A stretch of 34,483 bases of DNA from an uncultured Bacteroidales bacterium (GTDB lineage: Bacteria > Bacteroidota > Bacteroidia > Bacteroidales > Bacteroidaceae). The stretch is from NCBI GenBank assembly GCA_947303715.1, contig CAMYYY010000031.1, positions 1 through 34,483 on the forward strand. The letters run 5' to 3'. Every line of letters begins with the position of its first letter. The first letter of the stretch is position 1. The translations under genes were made by a program, and so were the position numbers. Positions 11,101 to 19,207 of this stretch are shown here, piece after piece. Below the pieces are notes generated by a model. That model had not been told where the DNA came from. It ran no database searches and saw nothing but the letters and a program-made list of their open reading frames with translations.

Positions 11101-11947
11101 TCATGACATCCTCGTCGATGAGCGTCTCACGCTCAAAGAGAATCTCGTTACGCTCGATGGAAACCACTTCGCCGGTATCGGCATCCACGAAGTCTTCCAC
11201 ACGGACCTTGATGATACGAGCGGCCAACTTACGGCCTATCAACTCCTTGGCCACAGCCTTGTTGACACGCACCTCTTCAGCCAAATTAAAAATCTGAAGG
11301 ATGTCCTTGTCCGTCTCAAAGCCGATGGCACGCAGCAGCGTGGTGACGGGGAGTTTCTTCTTGCGGTCGATGTAGGCATACATGACATTGTTGATGTCTG
11401 TAGCGAACTCAATCCAAGAGCCCTTGAACGGGATGATTCGAGCGGAATAAAGCGGCGTGCCATTGGCATGGACACTTTGTCCGAAGAAGACGCCCGGCGA
11501 ACGATGCAGCTGCGAAACCACAACGCGCTCGGCGCCGTTGATAACGAAGGTTCCCTGCTCGGTCATGTAGGGAATGGAGCCAAGATACACATCCTGAATG
11601 ACGGTATCGAAATCCTCATGGTCAGGGTCGGTGCAATAGAGCTTCAGCTTCGCCTTGAGGGGGACGTTATAGGTAAGGCCCTGCTCCAGACACTCTTTGA
11701 TAGAGTAACGGGGCGGGTCGATATAATAGTCAAGAAACTCAAGAACGAAGTTGTTACGAGTGTCGGCGATTGGGAAATTCTCGGCAAACACCTTGTAGAG
11801 ACCGTCGTTCTTGCGCAACTCGGGAGGAGTGTCTAATTGGAGAAAGTCTTTGAATGACTTCAACTGCACTTCCAGAAAGTCGGGGCATGCGACCGGCTTC
11901 TTGACGGAAGCAAAATTAATGCGCGGTTGGGTTGTAGTGGAAGACAT
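8135..11947 (-). CDS. rpoB: RNA polymerase beta subunit
   Basis: 1270 residues from the ATG at 11947 ([18 protein letters not shown]), the start usual for Bacteroidota RpoB. A GTG at 11986 is in frame but lies in the T-run of the upstream hairpin, so I do not use it. The rifampicin-binding region reads [18 protein letters not shown] then [18 protein letters not shown]; the residues equivalent to E. coli D516, H526 and S531 are present, so it looks rifampicin-sensitive. The C-terminal [12 protein letters not shown] motif is present. It is preceded by an attenuator-like hairpin after rplL and followed by rpoC. Confidence 0.98.
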   Translation of the reverse strand: MSSTTTQPRINFASVKKPVACPDFLEVQLKSFKDFLQLDTPPELRKNDGLYKVFAENFPIADTRNNFVLEFLDYYIDPPRYSIKECLEQGLTYNVPLKAKLKLYCTDPDHEDFDTVIQDVYLGSIPYMTEQGTFVINGAERVVVSQLHRSPGVFFGQSVHANGTPLYSARIIPFKGSWIEFATDINNVMYAYIDRKKKLPVTTLLRAIGFETDKDILQIFNLAEEVRVNKAVAKELIGRKLAARIIKVRVEDFVDADTGEVVSIERNEILFERETLIDEDVMNEILDAGVETILVHREEAGQSDYSIIFNTLNKDTSNSEKEAVLYIYRQLRNADPADDASAREVINNLFFSEKRYDLGEVGRYRMNKKLNLTTDISVGVLTKEDIIEIIKYLIELVNSKAVVDDIDHLSNRRVRTVGEQLANQFAIGLARMSRTIRERMNVRDNEVFTPTDLINAKTVSSVINSFFGTNALSQFMDQTNPLAEITHKRRMSALGPGGLSRERAGFEVRDVHYTHYGRLCPIETPEGPNIGLISSLCIYAKINDLGFIATPYRKVADGVVDLSDEGLVYLTAEEEEDKIIAQGNAPLDDDGKFIRSKVKARLDADFPVVDPDQVDLMDVSPQQIASIAAALIPFLEHDDANRALMGSNMMRQAVPLMRTESPIVGTGVEKQLCEDSRTQLVAEGDGVVEYVDASVIRILYDRTEDEEFVSFEPALKEHKIPKFQRTNQNMTVDLRPICEKGQRVKKGEILTEGYSTADGELALGKNLLVAYMPWKGYNYEDAIVLNERVVREDILTSVHVEELSLEVRETKRGLEELTSDIPNVSEDATKNLDENGIIRIGACVEPGDILIGKITPKGESDPSPEEKLLRAIFGDKAGDVKDASLKASPSLKGVVIDKRLYSRAIKTRSSKLADKALLPRIDEEFDERATELKNILVGKLLTLTEGHTSMGVKDYVGADVLPKGAKFSKSALEGLDYTSIQLSRWTKDEHANQLIAQLIINYLRKYKELDAEIKRKKYAITIGDELPSGIIQLAKVYIAKKRKIGVGDKMAGRHGNKGIVSRVVRQEDMPFLEDGTPVDIVLNPLGVPSRMNIGQIFEAVLGHAGRKLGVRFATPIFDGATLDDLSVWTDKAGLPRYGKTYIYNGETGERFDQPATVGVTYMLKLGHMVEDKMHARSIGPYSLITQQPLGGKAQFGGQRFGEMEVWALEAFGAAHILQEILTIKSDDVTGRSKAYEAIVKGDPLPTPGIPESLNVLLHELRGLGLSVTLE

Positions 11948-11984
11948 TGGGGTTAAGATTAAAGTATCTAAAATGAAATTAGGC

Positions 11985-12022
11985 ACAAAAAGGTTAAGAA
12001 CCCCAACCGGGGATTCTTAACC
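11985..12022 (-). terminator. Attenuator-like terminator between rplL and rpoB
   Basis: On the minus strand GGTTAAGAATCCCC, GGT, then GGGGTTCTTAACC form a nearly perfect stem of about 13 bp (12022-11992), followed at once by TTTTTGTG. This is the shape of an intrinsic terminator. It is placed like the partial terminator between rplL and rpoB in E. coli, which lets more ribosomal protein than polymerase be made. rpoB has no other evident promoter here, so termination is probably partial. Confidence 0.85.
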
Positions 12023-12047
12023 GTTTACCTGATAAACAGGCTGGCAA

Positions 12048-12422
12048 TTACTTGAGTTCGACCTCAGCGCCAACCTCTTCGAGAGCCTTCTTCAGGTTCT
12101 CAGCTTCGTCCTTAGGAAGACCTTCCTTGACAACGCTGGGAGCGGCATCAACGAGATCCTTTGCTTCCTTCAGGCCAAGACCGCAAGATTCCTTGACAGC
12201 CTTCACAACCTGCAGTTTGTTAGCACCGGCAGCCTTCAGAACGACGTCGAAGTTCGTCTTCTCCTCTTCGGCAGCAGCAGCACCTTCAGCGGGACCTGCA
12301 ACGACAACTGCAGCAGCAGCGGGTTCAATACCATATTCATCCTTAAGGATTGCAGCAAGTTCGTTAACTTCCTTAACGGTCAGGTTAACCAATTGTTCAG
12401 CTAAAGCTTTTAAATCAGCCAT
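12048..12422 (-). CDS. rplL: Ribosomal protein bL12 (L7/L12)
   Basis: 124 residues. The N-terminal dimerisation helices ([16 protein letters not shown]) are followed by an alanine-rich hinge (about 35-52) and the C-terminal factor-binding domain with [15 protein letters not shown]. It forms the stalk with bL10 and recruits GTPase factors such as EF-Tu. It lies 55 bases after rplJ and 25 bases before the attenuator-like hairpin. Confidence 0.98.
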   Translation of the reverse strand: MADLKALAEQLVNLTVKEVNELAAILKDEYGIEPAAAAVVVAGPAEGAAAAEEEKTNFDVVLKAAGANKLQVVKAVKESCGLGLKEAKDLVDAAPSVVKEGLPKDEAENLKKALEEVGAEVELK

Positions 12423-12477
12423 TTTACTATTATTTTTTGTTTGTTCTTTTTATTAAATTTATTCTCTCAAATTACCA

Positions 12478-13023
12478 TCATGCCTCAGCGGCAGGGGTCT
12501 CAGCAGCAGCCTCGTCGGCTTTCTCTGCCTTGTTCTGAAGGGCAGAAACAATGTTGCGAATCGGCGACTGCAACAGAGCGATGACGTCGGCGATAAGCTC
12601 ATTCTTACTCTTGATGCTGGCGAGGACGTTCAGCTGATCAGCACCCACGTAGAAGCCCTGCTCTGCATAAGCAGCCTTCAAGGCAGGAGTGGTCTTCTTC
12701 TTGCTGGCGTATTCCTTCAGCAGTTTGCCCGGAACGTTAGCTGTTTCCGTGAAGAAAATAGCGGTTGTACCTTTCAGTGAATCATAAAGAGGGGAATAGT
12801 CCACATCCAGGGCTTCGAAAGCCTTGTGGAGGAGCGTATTCTTGGCAACGACCATCTTGATGTTCGACTTGAAGCACTTGCGTCTCAGCTCGCTTGTGGC
12901 GACGGAATCCAATGCCGTTACGTCGACAAGGTAGAAATGAGGATAAGCGCTAATCGTTTCTTTCAGCTGGTCTATCACAGCCACCTTACGTGAGGGGAAG
13001 GGTTTTTCTTTTCTCATATTCAT
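12478..13023 (-). CDS. rplJ: Ribosomal protein uL10
   Basis: 181 residues from the ATG at 13023; a second ATG two codons on (13017) would give MRKEKPFPSRK and is equally plausible. The LRRKCFKSNIKMVVAKNTLL stretch is the 23S rRNA-binding part, and the C-terminal helix that carries bL12 dimers follows. It ends in a low-complexity alanine/glutamate tail. It begins only 15 bases after rplA, leaving no room for a long separate leader of the kind that regulates rplJL in E. coli. Confidence 0.97.
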   Translation of the reverse strand: MNMRKEKPFPSRKVAVIDQLKETISAYPHFYLVDVTALDSVATSELRRKCFKSNIKMVVAKNTLLHKAFEALDVDYSPLYDSLKGTTAIFFTETANVPGKLLKEYASKKKTTPALKAAYAEQGFYVGADQLNVLASIKSKNELIADVIALLQSPIRNIVSALQNKAEKADEAAAETPAAEA

Positions 13024-13038
13024 AGCTGTACCCTTTCT

Positions 13039-13737
13039 TTAATTTTCATCGCATGACTTGGGATCAACCTTGATACCCTTGCTCATGGTACTTGAAAGAT
13101 AAATGCTCTTGATGTATGTGCCCTTGGCAGCGCTCGGTTTCAGCTTGATAATTGTAGCAATGAATTCCTTTGCGTTCTCGAAGATCTTCTCAGGGGCGAA
13201 GGAAACCTTACCGATGGAGGTGTGCACGATACCGGCCTTGTCCACCTTGAAGTCAATCTTACCCTGCTTCACTTCTTTTACTGCCTTGGCAATGTCCATA
13301 GTGACGGTACCACTCTTGGGGTTCGGCATCAGTCCGCGGGGACCGAGGATACGACCCAGAGCGCCAATCTTACCCATGATGGAGGGCATCGTGATGATGA
13401 CATCAACGTCTGTCCAGCCACCCTTTATCTTCTCGATGTATTCATCGAGACCTACATAGTCGGCACCGGCTTCCTTTGCAGCAGCCTCCTGGTCGGGGGT
13501 GCAGAGTGCGAGGACCCTGACGACCTTGCCCGTACCGTTGGGGAGCGAAACCACGCCACGAACCATCTGGTTGGCCTTACGAGGGTCAACACCCAGACGG
13601 ACGTCAATATCAACAGAAGCGTCGAACTTGGTCGTGGAGATTTCCTTAACCAATGCAGAAGCTTCCTTCAGCGTGTACACTTTCCCTGCTTCAATCTTTG
13701 CAGTGGCCAACTTCTGGTTTTTTGTCAGTTTACCCAT
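13039..13737 (-). CDS. rplA: Ribosomal protein uL1
   Basis: 232 residues, full length for uL1, the protein of the mobile L1 stalk at the E site. Conserved stretches seen: [38 protein letters not shown] and the late [17 protein letters not shown]. It lies 15 bases after rplK and 15 before rplJ, in the order expected for Bacteroidota. Confidence 0.98.
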   Translation of the reverse strand: MGKLTKNQKLATAKIEAGKVYTLKEASALVKEISTTKFDASVDIDVRLGVDPRKANQMVRGVVSLPNGTGKVVRVLALCTPDQEAAAKEAGADYVGLDEYIEKIKGGWTDVDVIITMPSIMGKIGALGRILGPRGLMPNPKSGTVTMDIAKAVKEVKQGKIDFKVDKAGIVHTSIGKVSFAPEKIFENAKEFIATIIKLKPSAAKGTYIKSIYLSSTMSKGIKVDPKSCDEN

Positions 13738-13752
13738 TTCAATTGAAGTTAA

Positions 13753-14196
13753 TTAGTTATTACCGGGAAATTCACCTTTAACACTGATACCCATGCTACG
13801 TGCCGTTCCAGCAACCATTTTCATGGCTGACTCGACGGTAAAGCAGTTCAGGTCGACCATCTTGTCCTGTGCAATCGTGCGCACCTGATCCCAAGTGATC
13901 GATGCCACCTTGTTGCGGTTCGGCTCTGACGATCCACCCTTGGCCTTGCTTGCCTCAAGCAGCTGAATAGCCACGGGGGGAGTCTTGATGACAAAGTCGA
14001 AGGACTTGTCGGCGTAGAACGTAATGATAACAGGCAGGATTTTCCCTCCCTTGTCCTGGGTTCTGGCATTGAATTGCTTGCAAAATTCCATAATGTTCAG
14101 ACCCTTCGAACCGAGAGCCGGTCCTACGGGAGGTGAAGGATTTGCAGCGCCACCTTTAATCTGTAGTTTGATTATTCCAGCAACTTCTTTAGCCAT
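13753..14196 (-). CDS. rplK: Ribosomal protein uL11
   Basis: 147 residues. The N-terminal proline-rich motif ([20 protein letters not shown]) and the C-terminal rRNA-binding domain ([12 protein letters not shown]) are both intact. uL11 binds the GTPase-associated centre of 23S rRNA. It follows nusG after 64 bases and is close-packed with rplA. Confidence 0.98.
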   Translation of the reverse strand: MAKEVAGIIKLQIKGGAANPSPPVGPALGSKGLNIMEFCKQFNARTQDKGGKILPVIITFYADKSFDFVIKTPPVAIQLLEASKAKGGSSEPNRNKVASITWDQVRTIAQDKMVDLNCFTVESAMKMVAGTARSMGISVKGEFPGNN

Positions 14197-14260
14197 TTTT
14201 AATTGTTTTATTTAGGGAATTTATAAAAAGGCTGGTACGCGCGTCGTAACACCATGCGCA

Positions 14261-14806
14261 CTATTCCTTTTCTACTTGCATAAAGCCAAGCTCGATGGGC
14301 GTTTTGCGCCCGAAGATCTTGACCATGACCTTCAGTTTCCGTTTTTCTGTGTTAACCTCTTCAATGATTCCGCTGAAACCCTGGAAAGGTCCGTAGTTCA
14401 CCTTGACGGGCTCGCCGACGGTGTAGGTGACGATAGGCTCATCGTCAGCCTCCAGTTTCTCGTCAACGGTTCCCAGCATGCGACTAACTTCAGCAGGACG
14501 GAGCGGCACTGGATTGTTCAGGTTTGGCAGGAAGCCCAGTACATTGGGCATGAAGCGCAAACGAGCAGCAATCTCGCCAGTCAGGGCCACTTCGACAAGG
14601 ACATAGCCGGGAAGGTACGTGCGTTCCTTAATGACTTTCTTGCCATTACGGACTTGCATTACCTTCTCGGTAGGGATAAGAACTTGTGAGACGTACTCGC
14701 CGAGGTCGCTATGAGCACATTCGTAGTCGATGTACTCCTTGACCTTAGCTTCCTTGCCACTGATGGCGCGGAGCACGTACCATTTTCTCTCCACAGTCTC
14801 TGCCAT
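14261..14806 (-). CDS. nusG: Transcription factor NusG
   Basis: 181 residues. The NGN domain comes first (KWYVLRAISGKEAKVKEYI; YLPGYVLVEVAL), then a linker and the C-terminal KOW domain (GEPVKVNYGPFQGFSGIIEE). It binds RNA polymerase and couples it to the ribosome or Rho. It starts 11 bases after secE, the usual secE-nusG pair. Confidence 0.97.
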   Translation of the reverse strand: MAETVERKWYVLRAISGKEAKVKEYIDYECAHSDLGEYVSQVLIPTEKVMQVRNGKKVIKERTYLPGYVLVEVALTGEIAARLRFMPNVLGFLPNLNNPVPLRPAEVSRMLGTVDEKLEADDEPIVTYTVGEPVKVNYGPFQGFSGIIEEVNTEKRKLKVMVKIFGRKTPIELGFMQVEKE

Positions 14807-14817
14807 TGGTTACACAA

Positions 14818-15009
14818 TTAACGCGGATAAATGAACTCCATTAATCCTTGGAATACCTGATCCATCGCAAAGACCAGCAGGGCAATCAAAAGGGAAGCTT
14901 CTAAAACAAGGATTGCGCTGCTTGTCAACTCGGAAAATGTCGGCCATGTAACTTTATGGACAAGTTCGTTGTAAGATTCTTTGCAAGCTGTTGCTATTTT
15001 CTTAAACAT
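14818..15009 (-). CDS. secE: Preprotein translocase subunit SecE
   Basis: 63 residues, the short single-membrane-helix form. The amphipathic helix with KVTWPTFSEL is the family signature; a hydrophobic helix follows (SSAILVLEASLLIALLVFAM). It is part of the SecYEG channel. It lies between tRNA(Trp) and nusG, as in most Bacteroidota. Confidence 0.95.
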   Translation of the reverse strand: MFKKIATACKESYNELVHKVTWPTFSELTSSAILVLEASLLIALLVFAMDQVFQGLMEFIYPR

Positions 15010-15028
15010 ATCTATAGTTTTTTCTTTG

Positions 15029-15099
15029 CAGGGGTGGCAGGAATCGAACCCACATTGACGGTTTTGGAGACCGCTGTTCTACCGTTGAACTACACCCCT
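15029..15099 (-). tRNA. tRNA-Trp (anticodon CCA)
   Basis: Read on the minus strand, the acceptor stem AGGGGTG pairs with CACCCCT. The D-arm holds GG at 18-19, the anticodon loop is CTCCAAA (anticodon CCA) and the T-loop is TTCGATT. The discriminator is G. The 3' CCA is not encoded. It lies between tuf and secE, 19 bases before secE. Confidence 0.95.
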
Positions 15100-15106
15100 A
15101 AGATGT

Positions 15107-15131
15107 CAGTTCCTCCCTGACGGAGGAACTG
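15107..15131 (-). other. Strong hairpin between tuf and tRNA-Trp
   Basis: CAGTTCCTCC (15107-15116) and GGAGGAACTG (15122-15131) form a perfect 10-bp stem with a 5-nt loop. There is no T-run after it on the minus strand, so it is more likely a processing or mRNA-end signal than a classic terminator. It separates the tuf mRNA from tRNA(Trp). Confidence 0.6.
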
Positions 15132-15154
15132 CACAATCCCTTATGGTTGACGAA

Positions 15155-16339
<1,185 letters not shown>

Positions 16340-16380
16340 AGCTTTGTTTCTTTTTAACTAGTTATTAAATAAATCAATCG

Positions 16381-16452
<72 letters not shown>

Positions 16453-16467
16453 AACATCAATCTGGAG

Positions 16468-16540
16468 AGCGGAAGACGGGACTCAAACCCGCGACCCTCA
16501 GCTTGGAAGGCTAATGCTCTATCAACTGAGCTATTCCCGC
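16468..16540 (-). tRNA. tRNA-Gly (anticodon TCC), with A19-U56
   Basis: On the minus strand the D-arm is GCTCAGTTGATAGAGC, the anticodon stem-loop is TTAGC CTTCCAA GCTGA (TCC) and the T-arm is GCGGG TTTGAGT CCCGT. Two things are odd. Position 19 is A and position 56 is T, where nearly all tRNAs have G19 and C56; the change keeps a pair. The acceptor stem GCGGGAA with CTTCCGC has a G5-U68 wobble and an A7-C66 mismatch. No CCA is encoded. It is probably functional, given its place between two normal tRNAs and the paired change. Confidence 0.88.
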
Positions 16541-16602
16541 AACTTTGGTTTGTCACGATTGTATCTCCTGACCTTCCCTATTAAATAAGGTGGTTTCAAG
16601 GA

Positions 16603-16623
16603 GTAACCGCAGGCACCGGTTAC
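16603..16623 (-). other. Hairpin in the tRNA-Tyr/tRNA-Gly spacer
   Basis: GTAACCG (16603-16609) and CGGTTAC (16617-16623) form a perfect 7-bp stem with a 7-nt loop, in a 107-nt spacer much longer than the Gly-Thr spacer. It is probably an RNA-processing structure; there is no T-run. Confidence 0.45.
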
Positions 16624-16647
16624 CCGGCATCGTCAAGGCCTGCCTTG

Positions 16648-16730
16648 TGGGTGAAGATGGATTCGAACCACCGAAGTCGAGAGACAGCAGATTTACAGTC
16701 TGCCCCATTTGGCCACTCTGGAATTCACCC
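16648..16730 (-). tRNA. tRNA-Tyr (anticodon GTA)
   Basis: On the minus strand the acceptor GGGTGAA pairs with TTCACCC, discriminator A. The anticodon stem-loop is GCAGA CTGTAAA TCTGC (GTA). A long variable arm, as expected for tRNA(Tyr), gives 83 nt. The T-loop is TTCGAAT. No CCA is encoded. It is the first RNA of the tuf transcription unit. Confidence 0.95.
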
Positions 16731-16783
16731 ATTGCTTGATGTTCAATTACTTTCAGTATGTAAAGACCTCTGTTTCTACCACG

Positions 16784-16825
16784 AAAAAGCAGCCGTTTTC
16801 TGGCTTTTTCATGCGAAACGGCTGC
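16784..16825 (-). terminator. Terminator of hpf, overlapping the next promoter
   Basis: On the minus strand GCAGCCGTTT (16825-16816) and AAACGGCTGC (16798-16789) form a perfect 10-bp stem followed by TTTTT. It lies 47 bases past the hpf stop and should end that transcript. Its first base is also the last base of the -7 box of the tRNA/tuf promoter. A transcript started there would begin inside the first arm and could not form the full stem. Confidence 0.75.
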
Positions 16826-16855
16826 AAAGGTACAAACAATTTTTTTCTGCACAAA
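16825..16855 (-). promoter_or_regulatory. Promoter of the tRNA-tuf-secE-nusG-rpl-rpo unit
   Basis: On the minus strand the -7 box TACCTTTG (16832-16825) fits TAnnTTTG exactly. The -33 box TTTG (16855-16852) is 19 bases upstream, the ideal spacing. Transcription would start near 16818, about 88 bases before tRNA(Tyr). Confidence 0.82.
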
Positions 16856-16872
16856 AACTTTTTGCGTTTTTT

Positions 16873-17172
16873 TTACTTTCCACGCGTTTTTTCCTTGAAT
16901 TTCTGAAGCTGCTTCTGCAGGGCCTCCAGCGAAACGTCCACGCTTTCCTCGAATGAGTCGCAGACTTTCGAGGCGAAGAACTCCTCGTTCTTGACTTTCA
17001 CCCGGATGTCAGCCTCCTTGTTCATGGCGGTCTCGGGTTTGACAACTTTCAGGGTCACCTCGACGGCATCGATGTCGTCGTAGAAGCGCTGCAGCTTGGC
17101 GGCCTTCTTCTCGATGAAACCCTGCAACTGTTCCGTTGCGTCGAAATGGATTGCTTGAATTCTAATGTCCAT
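16873..17172 (-). CDS. hpf: Ribosome hibernation promoting factor, short form
   Basis: 99 residues of the HPF/RaiA (sigma-54 modulation, S30AE) family. It shows the beta-alpha-beta-beta-beta-alpha pattern (MDIRIQAIHFDATEQLQGFI ... EADIRVKVKNEEFFASKVCD ... FEESVDVSLEALQKQLQKFK). The short length means there is no C-terminal dimerisation domain. It binds the 30S decoding region and shuts ribosomes down in slow growth. The gene follows xerC after 91 bases. It has a perfect Shine-Dalgarno (AAGGAGGT, 5 bases before ATG), unlike every other gene here whose start I checked, and a hairpin just upstream. Confidence 0.93.
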   Translation of the reverse strand: MDIRIQAIHFDATEQLQGFIEKKAAKLQRFYDDIDAVEVTLKVVKPETAMNKEADIRVKVKNEEFFASKVCDSFEESVDVSLEALQKQLQKFKEKTRGK

Positions 17173-17177
17173 AATGT

Positions 17178-17217
17178 ACCTCCTTTTTCTTTATGCCTGG
17201 GCTTCGTTGCCTCGGCA
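17178..17217 (-). promoter_or_regulatory. Perfect Shine-Dalgarno and leader hairpin of hpf
   Basis: On the minus strand AAGGAGGT (17185-17178) is followed by ACATT and the ATG at 17172. Just upstream, TGCC-GA-GGC (17217-17209) pairs with GCC-CA-GGCA (17202-17194) to make a hairpin with a small internal loop. In Bacteroidota the 3' end of 16S rRNA is normally masked by bS21, bS18 and bS6, so such a site is exceptional and suggests special translation control. Confidence 0.75.
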
Positions 17218-17263
17218 GGGGTTAAACTTCTTATATATCTCTAACGTTATTCTTCTCCTTTTA

Positions 17264-18160
17264 TTATTTACGCGCGCGAGGATGTGCCTTGCTGTAAGCA
17301 TTCTTTAACTCTTCGAAGGTGGTGTGGGTGTAGATCTCGGTAGTCGAGACGCTCTCGTGCCCCAGCAGTTCCTTCACCGCCTCCAGCTCGGCATCGTGGT
17401 TCAGCATGGTGGTGGCAAACGTATGGCGCAGCACGTGGGGGCTCCGCTTCTTTATCGTCGTCACTCGCGAGAGGTTGCGCCTCACCATCGTGTAGACCCA
17501 GGCGTCCGTCACGCGCCGCCCGCTCTTCTGCACGAACAGGGCGCCGTCCTCCGTTTCGGGCACCTCCTGTGCCTTCTCCTCCATGTAGAGCCGCAGGGCG
17601 CTGCCCAGCTCCTCGCCGAAGGGGATGAGGCGCTGCTTGTTGCGCTTACCCGTCACCTTGATCTGCCCGCGGTAGAAGTCCACGTCAGCCTCGTTGAGCC
17701 CCACGAGCTCGGCACGGCGCATGCCCGTCTCGTAGAACATCTCTATGATGAGCCTGTCGCGCTCGCCCTCGAAGCCCTCGCCGAAGTCCGTCTCGTCAAG
17801 CAGGCGGTTCATCTCCTCCTCGCGCAGGAACATCGGCAGCGGTTTCTTCTTCTTCGGCCCTTTCACCGTCTGCATGGGCGACACTTTGATGACTCCCTTG
17901 CGGAGCAAGTAGCGGTAGAAGGACCTCAGGGCGCTCAGCCGGCGGTTGACGGATGTCTCCTTCTGTCCTGCCTCCATCATCTCCATCGTCCAGTTGCGCA
18001 CATTGTCGGCATCCACCGTCTCCAGCGTCAGTTCCGCATCCGTGCGACGAAGATAGGCCTCGAATTCGTTCAAGTCCATCCCGTAACTCTGCACGGTCCT
18101 GGGTGAGTAGGCACGCTCAAGACGCAGATAATCAAGAAATGAATCAATATGCGCAGACAT
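17264..18160 (-). CDS. xerC: Tyrosine recombinase XerC/XerD
   Basis: 298 residues from the ATG at 18160 (an adjacent GTG at 18163 could also serve). The N-terminal SAM-like core-binding domain (about 1-88; YSPRTVQSYGMDLNEF) is followed by the catalytic domain with all expected residues: Arg148 (GMRRAEL), Lys172 (TGKRNK), His242 and Arg245 (PHVLRHTFAT), His268 (LLGHES) and the nucleophile Tyr277 (EIYTH). It resolves chromosome dimers at dif. Its fixed place between rpsU and hpf is typical of Bacteroidales, so it is a housekeeping enzyme, not a mobile-element integrase. Whether it is XerC or XerD cannot be settled from this alone. Confidence 0.92.
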   Translation of the reverse strand: MSAHIDSFLDYLRLERAYSPRTVQSYGMDLNEFEAYLRRTDAELTLETVDADNVRNWTMEMMEAGQKETSVNRRLSALRSFYRYLLRKGVIKVSPMQTVKGPKKKKPLPMFLREEEMNRLLDETDFGEGFEGERDRLIIEMFYETGMRRAELVGLNEADVDFYRGQIKVTGKRNKQRLIPFGEELGSALRLYMEEKAQEVPETEDGALFVQKSGRRVTDAWVYTMVRRNLSRVTTIKKRSPHVLRHTFATTMLNHDAELEAVKELLGHESVSTTEIYTHTTFEELKNAYSKAHPRARK

Positions 18161-18207
18161 CACTTCGGAAAATCTGCGACTAATATACTCACTTTTTTTG
18201 AAACGAC

Positions 18208-18238
18208 AAAAAAAACGAGGAATTTTTTATTCCTCGTT
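18208..18238 (-). terminator. Terminator overlapping the end of rpsU
   Basis: On the minus strand AACGAGGAAT (18238-18229), a 5-A loop and ATTCCTCGTT (18223-18214) form a perfect 10-bp stem followed by a run of T. The first arm contains the last codons and the TAA stop of rpsU. Most transcripts should therefore stop here, leaving xerC-hpf to readthrough or a weak promoter of their own. Confidence 0.85.
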
Positions 18239-18418
18239 CTGGCGAAGCTGCTGTACGTAGATGGCTTTCTCCATCTTCAGCCTCTTGATTTCCGACGGTT
18301 TGTCGAACTGCTGCCTGCGGCGGAGTTCCTTGACGACACCGGTCTTCTCAAATTTCCTCTTAAACTTCTTGAGAGCTCTTTCAATGTTCTCGCCCTCTTT
18401 TACGGGTACTACAATCAT
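18227..18418 (-). CDS. rpsU: Ribosomal protein bS21
   Basis: 63 residues, the usual length (MIVVPVKEGENIERALKKFK; arginine/lysine-rich body). bS21 sits near the 16S rRNA 3' end; in Bacteroidota it helps hide the anti-Shine-Dalgarno. In Flavobacterium its own mRNA has a strong Shine-Dalgarno for feedback, but here the bases before ATG (TTAAAAACAGAAC) show none. A good promoter lies upstream and a terminator overlaps the stop. Confidence 0.96.
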   Translation of the reverse strand: MIVVPVKEGENIERALKKFKRKFEKTGVVKELRRRQQFDKPSEIKRLKMEKAIYVQQLRQNEE

Positions 18419-18496
18419 GTTCTGTTTTTAAGGTTTATATTGTTATTACTTCGTTCGTTACGCTTGTTTCAGACGCAAGTGGCGACTTTAGCGGCG

Positions 18497-18527
18497 CAAA
18501 ATTACTGCAAAAAAAGTTAACAACAAA
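18497..18527 (-). promoter_or_regulatory. rpsU promoter
   Basis: On the minus strand the -7 box TAATTTTG (18504-18497) matches TAnnTTTG, and TTTG (18527-18524) lies 19 bases upstream. The leader to the rpsU ATG would be about 70 nt. Confidence 0.78.
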
Positions 18528-19134
18528 AAATTCTGCCTATTTTTTCATCTTTCCCCTCTCGAAAAGTCTTTTCGCCCCTCTGCGAGTCCCTATATAAATA
18601 ATAAGGTACGCGCGCGAAAAGGCGCAAAGGGCTTCTTCCAGAAATCTTCAACTTTTTTTGCTCGTTTCAGAAAAAAAATGCCAGGCGACTTGCAAGTTTT
18701 TTTTATCTTTGTAGCTAAATAGTAAAACTCTTCTTCTGTCATGCATAGTAGGCTCGCTTTCTGTGCAGAATCAAGGAATGAAAAGTTTTCATCGCAATGG
18801 TTTAGAGTTTTCATTGCAATGAAAGAATGTTTTCACTGCGATGAAAGAATGTTTTCACTGCAATGATTAAATCTTTTCATTGCAATGAAAAAAAACTATT
18901 CCCTGATGATAAATCCATGAATAAAGATAATGCACTGATTAACAACAAAGAATCAACTCCGTTTTTCAACCACGTTTTTGAATAATTTTTCCACGAATTA
19001 ACCAAAAAATTAAAGCAAAAATGTTGTTTGAGAAAACGTATTTCTAGGGGGGATTCTTATGAAAAAAAATCTGCCCGATAATCCGCGTAAAATAGCTTTT
19101 CAAGGTGAGGGGTTGGTTTTTTTGGCGTTTTATC
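18528..19134. other. Gene-free A/T-rich region between rpsU and the GH92 gene
   Basis: I find no convincing protein gene in these 600 bases. Contents: a lone -7-like TATCTTTG on the plus strand (18704-18711) without a well-spaced partner; the five-copy 22-bp array at 18785-18894; and then A/T-rich sequence with several short open frames (for example 18741-18866 and 19059-19160 on the plus strand) that I do not accept as genes. Confidence 0.6.
18785..18894. repeat. Five-copy 22-bp tandem array with palindromic cores
   Basis: Units start at 18785, 18807, 18829, 18851 and 18873, exactly 22 bases apart. The core is TTTTCAyTGCrATGAAA. Units 2 and 5 contain the perfect 16-bp palindrome TTTCATTGCAATGAAA. 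The others differ by one to a few bases, mostly C/T or G/A changes. There are no spacers, so this is not a CRISPR array. A 22-bp period is close to two helical turns, which would suit a row of protein-binding sites; a repeat relic is the alternative. Confidence 0.85.
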
Positions 19135-19165
19135 TTGCGCTTTCGGGGGGATTTGCGTAACTTCG
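19135..19165 (+). promoter_or_regulatory. Promoter of the GH92 gene
   Basis: The -7 box TAACTTCG (19158-19165) is one base off TAnnTTTG, with TTG (19135-19137) 20 bases upstream. The start codon at 19208 follows about 36 bases after the likely start of transcription. Confidence 0.6.
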
Positions 19166-19207
19166 CAGCGGAAAACAACAACACCTATTAATAACGGTTT
19201 TATTATC

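Noticed and set aside
9107..11836. Long open frame (909 codons) opposite rpoB
   Set aside because: Same reason: it mirrors rpoB codon use, has no recognisable domain or start signals.
11948..11986. Upstream GTG start for rpoB
   Set aside because: It lies in the T-run of the attenuator hairpin, and the added 13 residues do not fit Bacteroidota RpoB N-termini.
17264..18163. Integrase of a mobile element
   Set aside because: The xerC location between rpsU and hpf is the usual housekeeping position. I saw no attachment-site repeats or cargo genes.
18590..18814. 74-codon minus-strand frame overlapping the 22-bp array
   Set aside because: It starts inside the repeat and has no promoter or family signature. 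A 41-codon plus-strand frame (18741-18866) covers the same repeat, so neither is convincing.
18785..18894. CRISPR array
   Set aside because: Units are directly adjacent with no spacers and no cas genes are present; the same holds for 30979-31077.
19059..19160. 33-codon plus-strand frame before the GH92 gene (MKKNLPDNPRKIAFQGEG start)
   Set aside because: It has a plausible start and a hydrophobic end, but it runs through the -33 and into the -7 box of the mannosidase promoter and has no support from a known family.
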